Notes: a model not told the origin generated them from the letters alone. A stretch of DNA of 24,516 nt from an uncultured Oscillospiraceae bacterium (GCA_900762245.1 CAAFFR010000054.1:1-24516); one strand, 5' to 3'; counted from the stretch's first letter, positions 1-6,207 are shown. A program made the numbers and translations.

Positions 1-399
1 CTTGGAGAACTGAGGAGCGCGACGTGCGGCCTTCAGACCGTACTTCTTTCTTTCCTTCATTCTGGGGTCGCGAGTCATGAAGCCGGCAGCCTTCAGGGAT
101 GCGCGGTACTCGGGGTTCACCAGAACCAGAGCGCGGGAGATGCCGTGGCGGATTGCGCCGGCCTGGCCGGAAACGCCGACGCCGGCGACGGTGACAACGA
201 TGTCAACCTTGCCCAGCATGTCGGTGGTGACCAGGGGCTGACGGACGATCAGCTTCAGGGTCTCCAGACCGAAGTAGTCGTCGATCTCACGGCCATTGAT
301 GATGATGGAGCCGGTGCCGTTCTCGTAAACGCGAACACGGGCAACGGAGGACTTACGACGGCCGGTGCCGTAAAAATACTTCTTCTTGCTCTCGTACAT
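1..399 (-). CDS. rpsI: 30S ribosomal protein S9 (3' end cut by window edge)
   Basis: Reading the minus strand from ATG at 399 gives 133 codons that run off the window start. The protein begins [18 protein letters not shown] and ends [15 protein letters not shown], which is the S9 signature; S9 normally ends one residue later with the universally placed arginine tail (SKR), so only that residue and the stop are probably missing. S9 sits on the head of the small subunit and its basic C-terminal tail reaches the P-site tRNA. A strong GGAGGT ribosome binding site precedes the start. It follows rplM with a 17-base gap, the standard rplM-rpsI pair, so both should share the promoter at 927-955. The frame is open without interruption and recognition is secure. 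Confidence 0.97.
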   Translation of the reverse strand, partial: MYESKKKYFYGTGRRKSSVARVRVYENGTGSIIINGREIDDYFGLETLKLIVRQPLVTTDMLGKVDIVVTVAGVGVSGQAGAIRHGISRALVLVNPEYRASLKAAGFMTRDPRMKERKKYGLKAARRAPQFSK

Positions 400-416
400 T
401 CTAAGTTACCTCCAAA

Positions 417-848
417 TTAGTCCAGGGTCCAGGCTTCGGGCTTCTGGGCAGCGTGAGCGTGCTCAGCACCCTTGTACAGATGCAGGCGGGTCATAGCGTG
501 CTTGCCCAGGGTGTTCTTGGGCAGCATGCCCTTAACAGCCAGCTCCATAGCGTAGTCGCTGCGCTCAGCCATCATGTCGCGAGCCTTGGTTTCCTTCAGG
601 CCGCCGATCCAGCCGGAAACACGGTAGTACTTCTTCTGATCCAGCTTCTTACCGGTCAGAATAGCCTTGTCGGTGTTGATGACGATAACGAAATCGCCGC
701 AGTCAACGTTGGGAGTGAAGTCAGCCTTGTGCTTGCCGCGCAGCAGGTTAGCAGCGATGACAGCGGTACGGCCCAGGGGCTTGCCGGCAGCATCGATAAC
801 ATACCACTTGCGCTCCAGGGTCTCCTTCTTCAGCAGAGTAGTGGACAT
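417..848 (-). CDS. rplM: 50S ribosomal protein L13
   Basis: A 143-residue protein starting MSTTLLKKETLERKWYVID, with the L13 features GRTAVIAANLLRGKHKADFTP near the middle of the N-terminal half and VKGMLPKNTLGKHAM near residue 110. L13 is an early-assembly protein of the large subunit. An in-frame ATG five codons upstream (861-863) is rejected as start because the GGAGG at 857-861 would lie inside it; the chosen ATG at 848 has this motif eight bases upstream. It is the first gene of the rplM-rpsI operon and has a consensus sigma-A promoter about 80 bases upstream. Length and composition are ordinary for the family. Confidence 0.97.
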   Translation of the reverse strand: MSTTLLKKETLERKWYVIDAAGKPLGRTAVIAANLLRGKHKADFTPNVDCGDFVIVINTDKAILTGKKLDQKKYYRVSGWIGGLKETKARDMMAERSDYAMELAVKGMLPKNTLGKHAMTRLHLYKGAEHAHAAQKPEAWTLD

Positions 849-926
849 TATGTTTTCCTCCAATTGGATTAAAATATTTTGACAAATTCAGGCGTATGAA
901 GTACAATGTCTTCAAAACGCTAGATT

Positions 927-955
927 TTTATACCATATTAAAAATCAAATGTCAA
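927..955 (-). promoter_or_regulatory. sigma-A promoter of rplM-rpsI
   Basis: On the minus strand TTGACA (955-950) is followed by a 17-base AT-rich spacer and TATAAA (932-927). This is a near-perfect housekeeping promoter. It leaves a leader of roughly 70 bases before the rplM start at 848. No operator or attenuator hairpin was evident in that leader. Confidence 0.85.
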
Positions 956-1074
956 CAGGAATTTTGAGAAAATTTGTGAAACACAAGGTAATCTCTGAAA
1001 TTCTCGCAAATGCTCTTAGATACTCTTGTTTTCTAACATCCTATTTTTAAAGAATTTCGGAGGAAATCCAACCT

Positions 1075-1815
1075 ATGCAGAAACTCATGGGCCTTGTCCG
1101 CCGCTGTGTGGACGACTATAATATGATAAATGCCGGAGACCGTATTGTGGTGGGTGTTTCCGGCGGCAAAGACTCGCTGGTGCTGCTGGTTTTGCTGGCG
1201 GGGCTTCGGGAATATTTCAACAAACCCTTTGAACTGGAGGCCATTACCATTGACATGGGCCTCGGGATGGACTACAGCGAGATCCGGAAGCTGTGCGAGG
1301 ATATCCGGGTGCCCTACACCGTCGTGAAGACCGAAATTGCACCTATCATCTTTGAACACCGCAAAGAGAAGAATCCCTGCTCCATGTGCGCCAAAATGCG
1401 CCGGGGTGCCCTGAATCAGGCGATTCTGGAACGGGGCTTCAATAAACTGGCCCTTGGCCACCATTATGACGATGCGGTGGAGACCTTCACCATGAACCTG
1501 CTGTTTGAGGGCCGCATCGGCTGTTTCCAGCCGGTGACCAACCTGGACCGCACCGGTATCATCCAGATCCGCCCTATGCTCTATATCCATGAAAAGACGG
1601 TGGATAATTTTGCTACCCGAAAGGGGCTGCCTATCCTTGAAAACCGCTGCCCGGTGGATAAGACCACCAAGCGGGAGGAAGTCAAGCAGTTGATCTATAC
1701 CCTGAGCCAGACCTACCCGGACCTGAAGGAACGAATCTTCGGTGCCATGCAAAGATACCCTCTGGAGGAATGGGCCCCTCAGGGACGGTATAAGCGGTCG
1801 AAGATTCAAAACTGA
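1075..1815 (+). CDS. ttcA: TtcA-family tRNA 2-thiolation protein (PP-loop ATPase)
   Basis: A 246-residue protein of the PP-loop ATP pyrophosphatase family. The PP-loop SGGKDS is at residues 29-34. A CSMC pair is at 102-105 and a third cysteine at 192 (ENRCPVD); in TtcA these three cysteines bind the iron-sulfur cluster used for sulfur transfer to cytidine 32 of tRNA. The motif GHHYDDAVET near residue 128 is also typical. The start has GGAGGAAA ten bases upstream. It stands alone, divergent from rplM and convergent with the small membrane protein gene at 1933-2109. The TtcA/TtuA/MesJ superfamily is broad, so cytidine-32 specificity is inferred from the CxxC plus distal Cys arrangement. Confidence 0.85.
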   Translation: MQKLMGLVRRCVDDYNMINAGDRIVVGVSGGKDSLVLLVLLAGLREYFNKPFELEAITIDMGLGMDYSEIRKLCEDIRVPYTVVKTEIAPIIFEHRKEKNPCSMCAKMRRGALNQAILERGFNKLALGHHYDDAVETFTMNLLFEGRIGCFQPVTNLDRTGIIQIRPMLYIHEKTVDNFATRKGLPILENRCPVDKTTKREEVKQLIYTLSQTYPDLKERIFGAMQRYPLEEWAPQGRYKRSKIQN

Positions 1816-1837
1816 GAAATGGCACCGTTTAACCAAC

Positions 1838-1880
1838 AAATGCCTCCTGTCTAGAGATGTTCCCCAAACAGAAGGCATTT
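1838..1880. terminator. hairpin between convergent genes, possible bidirectional terminator
   Basis: The arms 1838-1850 and 1868-1880 (AAATGCCTCCTGT against ACAGAAGGCATTT) pair over 13 positions with one mismatch, around a 17-base loop. It lies 22 bases after the ttcA stop and 52 bases beyond the stop of the convergent small membrane gene. There is no clean T-tract on the plus strand; on the minus strand the arm is followed by TTTGTTGGTT. The position between convergent genes argues for a terminator role; the weak T-tract argues against. Confidence 0.4.
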
Positions 1881-1932
1881 ATGAAAACACTGAATAGAGA
1901 TCTGATTATTTAAAACGTATGGATTTATGTTC

Positions 1933-2109
1933 CTAATCATCCTCCCTTACTTGCCTCGTAATTTCATGTATCAGTAAAAGGATTCCTCCAACAATCAAAA
2001 AGAGGTTAGCGTACATTCCTTTATTCAGAGCAATTCTAACATATGCTCCTACAACCCAAAACAACAGTGAAATTATCCAAAAGATGTGCTGACGCAACCA
2101 GTTGTTCAT
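1933..2109 (-). CDS. 58-residue membrane protein with two predicted helices, unknown
   Basis: Minus-strand ATG at 2109 opens a 58-residue frame, MNNWLRQHIFWII... to ...TRQVREDD. It has two hydrophobic stretches (about residues 9-25 and 35-50) separated by a short basic hairpin (RIALNKGMYAN), with a charged C-terminus; both ends should lie on the same side of the membrane. A GGAGGAAATAA ribosome binding site directly precedes the start, which makes translation credible despite the small size. It begins 26 bases after the stop of the secreted protein gene at 2136-2717 and is most likely co-transcribed with it. A small membrane partner such as an immunity or chaperone-like protein would fit this layout, but I recognise no family and assign no function. 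Confidence 0.7.
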   Translation of the reverse strand: MNNWLRQHIFWIISLLFWVVGAYVRIALNKGMYANLFLIVGGILLLIHEITRQVREDD

Positions 2110-2135
2110 TTATTTCCTCCTATTGGAGCCAGAAC

Positions 2136-2717
2136 TTATCTCGCATGAACGACTATAAATGGTGTGCTGGTAGTTCCGTCATCATGGATAGAAATAATAA
2201 TCCCGGTGCCATGTGCAGCAGCACTTCTAATTTGTTCGATGTTGACCGAATATGATAAATATCCAATATTTATCAAGCCGCCAATTTTAGGTATATAAGA
2301 AATGAGTGAACCCAAAAGCAAAGAGTATCCGCTCGGAAGGCTGTCCACTAGCTCTTCCGTATCCTCAACACTTAAGTATATGCTTGTAACCCCCCATACT
2401 GATGTATCAACATATGTTCCTTCTCCATTACGAGTTTTAGATAAATAAATTCTAGCAGTATAGGTTTTGTCAATTGTTGCGATACCATCCGTAACATATT
2501 GATTTAATGTTTGTACTCTTGCGTTGTGTGCAACGACCATTTCGGATGAAAAACCATCGATTATGGCTTGTTGCATATCAAACACTATCAGTCCAGCATT
2601 ATTTAATGTCATATACTTTTCTAAATCATAGACTGTTTTCGATTCTGCGGCTGAAACCGGAAGAATGGTCATGCATAGTAAAATCAAAGATACTAACAGG
2701 CAAGTAAGTTTTTTCAT
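2136..2717 (-). CDS. secreted protein with hydrophobic glycine-rich segment, unknown
   Basis: A 193-residue protein starting MKKLTCLLVSLILLCMTILPVSAAES, a clear Sec signal peptide with an SAA-like cleavage site near residue 24. The start at 2717 is chosen because GGAGG lies eight bases upstream; the 26 codons before it are open but lack such a site and would bury the signal peptide. The mature part is about 168 residues with mixed polarity, then a hydrophobic glycine-containing stretch near residues 140-165 (SYIPKIGGLINIGYLSYS) followed by a short tail with GTGIIISIHDDG. There are no cysteines in the mature part and no enzyme motif. It is AT-richer than its neighbours, which hints at accessory origin. 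I found no convincing promoter. It is probably transcribed with the 58-residue membrane protein gene downstream. Confidence 0.75.
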   Translation of the reverse strand: MKKLTCLLVSLILLCMTILPVSAAESKTVYDLEKYMTLNNAGLIVFDMQQAIIDGFSSEMVVAHNARVQTLNQYVTDGIATIDKTYTARIYLSKTRNGEGTYVDTSVWGVTSIYLSVEDTEELVDSLPSGYSLLLGSLISYIPKIGGLINIGYLSYSVNIEQIRSAAAHGTGIIISIHDDGTTSTPFIVVHAR

Positions 2718-2871
2718 AAAATAGACCTCCAATCCCAACATTTTTATACACCATTTTTTAAGCGATTTTTTCACTCTTATGTTTATATTGTACAATTTGT
2801 AATGCGGTTTGTGTTAAAGAAATGTAAATGTTTTATGAAATGCATGTATACGTTGAACAAATGAATTTCGA

Positions 2872-2902
2872 TGCAACACTTTGCCCCCTTTCTGCGTTAT
2901 CC
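2872..2902 (+). promoter_or_regulatory. ECF-type promoter 1
   Basis: TGCAACAC at 2872-2879, a 15-base spacer, then CGTTATCC at 2895-2902. The same two 8-mers with the same 15-base spacing recur at 3010-3040 directly before the ECF sigma gene. An AAC-containing -35 and a CGT-starting -10 are the usual shape of promoters read by ECF sigma factors. It would start transcription near 2909, just ahead of the 25-residue ORF. The -10 sits in the loop of a perfect inverted repeat. Confidence 0.7.
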
Positions 2903-2919
2903 AGACAGAAAGGGGGCAA
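2881..2919. repeat. perfect 14-bp inverted repeat around ECF promoter 1
   Basis: The arms 2881-2894 (TTGCCCCCTTTCTG) and 2906-2919 (CAGAAAGGGGGCAA) are exact reverse complements with an 11-base centre that contains the CGTTATCC -10 element. No T-tract follows on either strand, so it is not a standard terminator. The right arm holds the AGGGGG that would serve as ribosome binding site for the ORF at 2926. It could be a protein binding site or, in a transcript that reads in from upstream, a hairpin that hides that site. Promoter 2 lacks the left arm. Confidence 0.75.
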
Positions 2920-2925
2920 TGCCTT

Positions 2926-3003
2926 ATGAAATTTGATTGGGAAGCACGCCGCACCATCTACTATGATTATCTGCTGTGGGAGCGGAACCGGAAATATTTT
3001 TAA
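2926..3003 (+). CDS. 25-residue ORF downstream of ECF promoter 1
   Basis: ATG at 2926 to TAA at 3001-3003 encodes MKFDWEARRTIYYDYLLWER followed by NRKYF. GGGGG at 2912-2916 is a reasonable ribosome binding site nine bases upstream. The peptide is unusually aromatic and charged (five Tyr/Phe and two Trp in 25 residues) and would be soluble. Its support is positional: it lies between two identical ECF promoters, with its own promoter and ribosome binding site, and the next promoter begins seven bases after its stop. It could be a genuine small protein or regulator of the sigma factor, or only a leader that happens to be open. Confidence 0.45.
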   Translation: MKFDWEARRTIYYDYLLWERNRKYF

Positions 3004-3009
3004 ATTTCC

Positions 3010-3040
3010 TGCAACACCTGACCCGTCTCAAACGTTATCC
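3010..3040 (+). promoter_or_regulatory. ECF-type promoter 2, before the sigma gene
   Basis: TGCAACAC at 3010-3017, a 15-base spacer and CGTTATCC at 3033-3040, identical in both elements and in spacing to 2872-2902. The spacer sequences differ, so this is conservation of promoter elements rather than simple duplication, although the 3' flank (CAGAAAGGGGG) is also shared. It places the transcript start near 3047 and the ECF sigma ATG at 3061, a very short leader with the AAGGGGGGAG ribosome binding site. This predicts positive autoregulation. Confidence 0.75.
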
Positions 3041-3060
3041 AATCAGAAAGGGGGGAGAAC

Positions 3061-3522
3061 ATGTGGGAGGAACTGTATGAAAAGCATTATCCCGAGCTTC
3101 TGAAATATGCCGCGGCAGCCTGCAAAAGCCGGACAGAGGCAGAGGATCTGGCGCAGGAGGTTTTTTTGAAGGCCCTGCAAAACGCGGATATCTTTCAGGA
3201 CCTTGGCCCCAGTCAGCGCCGGGCATGGCTGTACCGGACACTGAAAAATTCCATCTGTGACCGCTGGCGGCGGGCGAAGCAGGAGGAAAGCTATCTGGAA
3301 AACCTGGAGCGGGAAGAATGTTATCAGGAGCCGGGGATGGAGGCGGTGGAAAATGCATTGCTTTTGGCATCCTTAAGCGGTGAAGACCGGGCACTGTTTC
3401 ACCTGCGGTATGAGGAAGGTTACAATGCCACGGAGCTTTCCCAGATGCTGGGTATCCCCGCCGGAACCATCCGGGCAAGGCTCTCCCGGATGCGCACCTT
3501 ATTAAAAACAATGCTGGAATAA
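3061..3522 (+). CDS. ECF-family RNA polymerase sigma factor
   Basis: A 153-residue sigma-70-like protein with only the two ECF domains. Region 2 covers about residues 1-70 and carries the core-binding motif AEDLAQEVFLKAL (27-39) and the DNA-melting stretch WLYRTLKNSICDRWRR. Region 4 covers about 98-153 with the helix-turn-helix YNATELSQMLGIPAGTIRARLSRMR. Length is normal for ECF factors. The ribosome binding site AAGGGGGGAG is adjacent. It is followed after 15 bases by the repeat-protein gene at 3538, so the two are surely one operon. No typical membrane anti-sigma factor with a zinc-binding HxxxCxxC domain is present nearby; the CGTC at the start of the neighbour is the only loosely similar element. 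The twin promoters upstream suggest it activates its own transcription. Confidence 0.93.
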   Translation: MWEELYEKHYPELLKYAAAACKSRTEAEDLAQEVFLKALQNADIFQDLGPSQRRAWLYRTLKNSICDRWRRAKQEESYLENLEREECYQEPGMEAVENALLLASLSGEDRALFHLRYEEGYNATELSQMLGIPAGTIRARLSRMRTLLKTMLE

Positions 3523-3537
3523 ATGGAGGAAATCAAA

Positions 3538-4761
3538 ATGGCAAAGAAAATGATTGTGAACTGCGGCACCTGTGATGCCCGCAATGTGATGGAGGAAACC
3601 CTGCAATCTTACGAAACGGTAGCAGTCAATGCCGGTACTGTGCTGGTGACTCCCGAAAGCAAGGTGCTGCTGGACCGTTACGGTGTGGCATTGAACTGCG
3701 GCAGTGTGGTGGAGCTGCCTTTGGATGCCAAGCTCAGTACCGTCAACGGAAGTGCCCAGATCAAGGCAACAGACAGTCCTGCTGAGAAGACCTACCTGAT
3801 GGTCAACGGCTCTCTGGAAATCGGCCCCGGCACCCGGGAGGTGCTGCAGCAGTATGTGGGCATCACTGTCAACGGCAGGGTCCTGCACCCGGAAAGTCTC
3901 AGTGGCTGCCTGACCCAGCTGAAGGTCAACGGCAGCATCGAAGCCTATCCCGATGATGCCATCGTGCTAAAGCGCAACGCCGTCATCGACAGGGTCTTTG
4001 CCCTGCGGGCAAAAAGTAAGCTGTACTGGTCTGCCCGGCGGCTCATTATGGTGGACTCTGCACTGGATGCTGCAAAACTGGCGGAAAAGGGTGCCCGTTT
4101 TTCTTCCAAAGAGGCAATTGTGGCAGAATCTCTGGTGGAAAGCCTCATTGATCTCATCGATGAAAGCGTGGAGATCATCATCGTTCCCGATGGCACGGCG
4201 GTCATCACCGACGACTTGGAACTGGATGACCTGACGGTGAAGAAGTACGGCAATAAGCTGTATATCACCGGTGATGTGACAGTCGCTCCCGAGGCGGAAG
4301 CTGCCATTGCCGGTCTGGAATATCTGAATATCCATGGCGATATTTCTGTTCCCGCCGCACGGAAAGAAGCGCTGCTGCAGCGCCTCACCCAGCACGGCGG
4401 AGAGCTGAAGGTCATCAAGGGTACATTGCTCAGAGGCAAGATCTCGGCCCGGATCACCAAAGCCATGCTGGAGGGTGCCGGAGATGGCATCTGTGCGGAT
4501 AGCTGTGTCAATGTGACTGTGGATGCGGATGTTCCCAGTGAGCTGATCTTGGAAAAATTGGAAATCTCCGGATGTGCCAATGTTTCCTGCACCCCGGAGC
4601 AGGAGGGGGCTGTGAGCATGGTAAGCGCAGGTGTGGCGAATATCAATTCCAGGAAGAAAGAGGAAGATGGCAGCATCGGCAGTATGTTCCGGGACATCTT
4701 CGGCACCGCAAAAGAACTGCTGGATACTAAAATGGTCAATACCGGCGAATACGTGCTGTAA
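3538..4761 (+). CDS. large repeat protein next to ECF sigma factor, unknown function
   Basis: A 407-residue soluble protein with no signal peptide or membrane helix. The start at 3538 has GGAGG eight bases upstream; an ATG at 3523 overlaps that motif and is rejected. It begins with a Cys pair (CGTC, residues 9-12). The body shows irregular repeats of short beta-prone segments ending in VNGS, VNGR, NCGS, NAGT, ITGD, IHGD or ISGC, spaced about 25-35 residues, often followed by a Pro-Glu turn and a short helix. This suggests a beta-solenoid or stacked repeat fold, reminiscent in style of bactofilins or DUF342 polymers but not recognisably either. The C-terminus (about 370-407) is charged then amphipathic (MFRDIFGTAKELLD). 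It is the probable target, regulator or effector of the sigma factor. Function unknown. Confidence 0.85.
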   Translation: MAKKMIVNCGTCDARNVMEETLQSYETVAVNAGTVLVTPESKVLLDRYGVALNCGSVVELPLDAKLSTVNGSAQIKATDSPAEKTYLMVNGSLEIGPGTREVLQQYVGITVNGRVLHPESLSGCLTQLKVNGSIEAYPDDAIVLKRNAVIDRVFALRAKSKLYWSARRLIMVDSALDAAKLAEKGARFSSKEAIVAESLVESLIDLIDESVEIIIVPDGTAVITDDLELDDLTVKKYGNKLYITGDVTVAPEAEAAIAGLEYLNIHGDISVPAARKEALLQRLTQHGGELKVIKGTLLRGKISARITKAMLEGAGDGICADSCVNVTVDADVPSELILEKLEISGCANVSCTPEQEGAVSMVSAGVANINSRKKEEDGSIGSMFRDIFGTAKELLDTKMVNTGEYVL

Positions 4762-4777
4762 ATTACGATTTCATTGT

Positions 4778-4826
4778 ATAACCGCCTCCTTTTTTGGGAA
4801 AACTTTCCCTAAAAGGAGGCGGTTAT
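4778..4826 (+). promoter_or_regulatory. long hairpin hiding the next ribosome binding site
   Basis: The arms 4778-4793 and 4811-4826 are perfect 16-bp reverse complements, ATAACCGCCTCCTTTT against AAAAGGAGGCGGTTAT, with a second inner stem GGGAAA/TTTCCC (4796-4801 and 4804-4809). The right arm contains AAAAGGAGG, the only ribosome binding site for the ORF at 4830. No T-tract follows, so a terminator role for the upstream gene is less likely than translational control, though both are possible. Confidence 0.7.
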
Positions 4827-4829
4827 GTT

Positions 4830-5090
4830 ATGGTAAAAGGCATATCCCGGCAGGTCATTGTGGTGCAGGGAGCGGAACCCAAGCTCTTTGAACAGGCTAT
4901 TTTTATTCTGAAGGACAACGCAGTGGAGGAGGGAGTCACGGACGAAGCCCTCTTGAAGGAGGCCCAGGAGGCCATCCGGGGTTATGACCGCCCCCATAGG
5001 AAACGGCAGTTCTACCTCTACGGTGCCGTCTGGGCCACCGGCGGTGCCCTTCTGACAGGGCTTGCGTGGCTGCTGAGTGCATTGTTTTGA
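4830..5090 (+). CDS. 86-residue protein with C-terminal membrane helix, unknown
   Basis: An 86-residue protein, MVKGISRQVIVVQGAEPKLFEQ... The N-terminal two thirds are soluble and helix-prone (KLFEQAIFILKDNAVEEGVT, then EALLKEAQEAIRGY), followed by a basic patch (RPHRKRQF) and one C-terminal hydrophobic helix of about 20 residues (YGAVWATGGALLTGLAWLLSALF). This is the layout of a tail-anchored cytoplasmic protein. The ATG at 4830 is chosen because AAAAGGAGG at 4811-4819 lies ten bases upstream; an upstream in-frame start at 4794 falls inside the hairpin. It could be read from the ECF operon, 68 bases after the previous stop. I recognise no function. Confidence 0.75.
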   Translation: MVKGISRQVIVVQGAEPKLFEQAIFILKDNAVEEGVTDEALLKEAQEAIRGYDRPHRKRQFYLYGAVWATGGALLTGLAWLLSALF

Positions 5091-5091
5091 C

Positions 5092-5120
5092 TTGCGCAAT
5101 CCGGGCAATTGTGATAGAAT
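5092..5120 (+). promoter_or_regulatory. promoter of dusB
   Basis: TTGCGC at 5092-5097, a 17-base spacer and TAGAAT at 5115-5120 with a TG two bases before the -10, an extended -10 promoter. An overlapping TTGACT at 5087-5092 is a better -35 in sequence but is spaced 22 bases from the -10. The promoter begins at the stop codon of the preceding gene. Confidence 0.6.
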
Positions 5121-5127
5121 AAAAATG

Positions 5128-5216
5128 TAGGGGAGGGGCTTGCCCCTCCCGGTCATTTTGTATGGCAAAATGACATCGCCAAAGGCGATCAATTACGTTT
5201 TTTCCTGTAAACAGGA
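5128..5216 (+). repeat. chain of four hairpins in the dusB leader; TGTAGGG-type repeat
   Basis: Four inverted repeats follow each other: GGGAGGGGC/GCCCCTCCC (5131-5150), GTCATTTTG/CAAAATGAC (5152-5174), ATCGCC/GGCGAT (5175-5189) and TCCTGT/ACAGGA (5203-5216). All lie between the promoter and the dusB start. The segment opens with TGTAGGG and a GC-rich palindrome, like the element at 12341, so it is more likely a dispersed palindromic repeat that landed in the leader than a dedicated riboswitch. The last hairpin is flanked by T-runs and could weakly terminate. Confidence 0.6.
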
Positions 5217-5241
5217 TTTTTATTTTGAAAGAGAGAACCCC

Positions 5242-6207
5242 ATGAAAATTGGAAACATAGAAGTAGAAAATCCCATATTTCTGGCCCCCATGGCCGGTGT
5301 CACCGACTGGGCCTTCCGCACCATCTGCGCCCGGTTGGGTGCCGGGGTGACGGTGACGGAGATGGTCTCCTCCCGGGCACTGGTTTATAAGGATAAAAAA
5401 AGCGCCAAGCTGCTGCGGAAAAACGAGGGAAGCATCTGCGGTGCCCAGATCTTCGGCAATGACCCCGAGATTATGGCAGAGGGTGCCCGGCTGGCGCTGG
5501 AAATCTCCGGCTGCGATTTTCTGGGTATCAACATGGGCTGCCCCATGCCGAAAATTGCGGGTTCCGGCGACGGCTGCGGCCTGATGCGGACCCCGGAACT
5601 GGCGGGGGAGATCGTGAAAGCTGTTACAAAGGCTGTGGAGGTGCCGGTAACCGTGAAATGCCGCCTTGGCTGGGATAAGGGCAGCATCAATGTGCTGGAC
5701 TTTACCAAGCGAATGGAGGACTGCGGTGCCAGTCTGGTGACAGTTCACGGGCGGACCCGGAGTATGCTCTATACCGGCGTGGCCGACTGGGATATGATCC
5801 ACAAGGTCAAGGACCGGCTTTCCATCCCCGTCATTGCCAACGGCGACATCACCGACGGCGCCGCTGCGGTCCGCTGTATGAAGCGCACAGGGGCTGACGG
5901 ACTGATGGTGGGCCGCAGTGTCTTTGGAGATCCCTGGATTTTCGAAGAGATCAACGCAGCGCTCAAGGGCGTGGAATATGCAGGACGGCCCGTTCTGAAG
6001 GACCGCATTGCCGTGGCGGTGGAACAGTTCCGTCTGTCGGAACAGGACCACGGCGAACACATTGCCTGCCTGGAAGCGAGAAAGCATTTTGCCTGGTATC
6101 TCCGTGGCGTGGCGCACAGCAGTTACTATAAAAACCAAATCACGTCCTTAAATACCATGGAGGATATCTACCGGGTAGCCAAGGATGTTGTCCGGGATTT
6201 GAAATAA
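5242..6207 (+). CDS. dusB: tRNA-dihydrouridine synthase, DusB-like
   Basis: A 321-residue FMN-dependent enzyme reducing uridine to dihydrouridine in tRNA. It begins MKIGNIEVENPIFLAPMAGVTD, the FMN-binding start of the family, and has the active-site motif INMGCPMPKI with the catalytic cysteine at residue 100. Further landmarks are VTVKCRLGW, VTVHGRTR and VIANGDI in the TIM barrel and GADGLMVGRS before the C-terminal helical domain. The ATG at 5242 aligns with the family start; the open frame upstream runs through the leader hairpins and is rejected. The ribosome binding site is weak (GAAAGAGAG). It is followed after 21 bases by the terminator-like hairpin at 6229. Confidence 0.93.
   Translation: MKIGNIEVENPIFLAPMAGVTDWAFRTICARLGAGVTVTEMVSSRALVYKDKKSAKLLRKNEGSICGAQIFGNDPEIMAEGARLALEISGCDFLGINMGCPMPKIAGSGDGCGLMRTPELAGEIVKAVTKAVEVPVTVKCRLGWDKGSINVLDFTKRMEDCGASLVTVHGRTRSMLYTGVADWDMIHKVKDRLSIPVIANGDITDGAAAVRCMKRTGADGLMVGRSVFGDPWIFEEINAALKGVEYAGRPVLKDRIAVAVEQFRLSEQDHGEHIACLEARKHFAWYLRGVAHSSYYKNQITSLNTMEDIYRVAKDVVRDLK

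Noticed and set aside
849..863. Upstream ATG at 863 as rplM start
   Set aside because: It overlaps the GGAGG that serves the ATG at 848, and L13 proteins begin near MSTT.
2136..2717. Identification of the secreted protein as a known bacteriocin
   Set aside because: The glycine-rich hydrophobic stretch is suggestive, but there is no leader peptide of a known class, no dedicated exporter and no modification enzyme nearby. Left as unknown.
2718..2795. N-terminal extension of the secreted protein to 2795
   Set aside because: It would place 26 residues before a clear signal peptide and has no ribosome binding site, while the ATG at 2717 has GGAGG at eight bases.
5121..5241. Riboswitch or T-box before dusB
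   Set aside because: The hairpins are simple perfect palindromes without a recognisable aptamer, specifier loop or T-box sequence, and resemble dispersed repeats.
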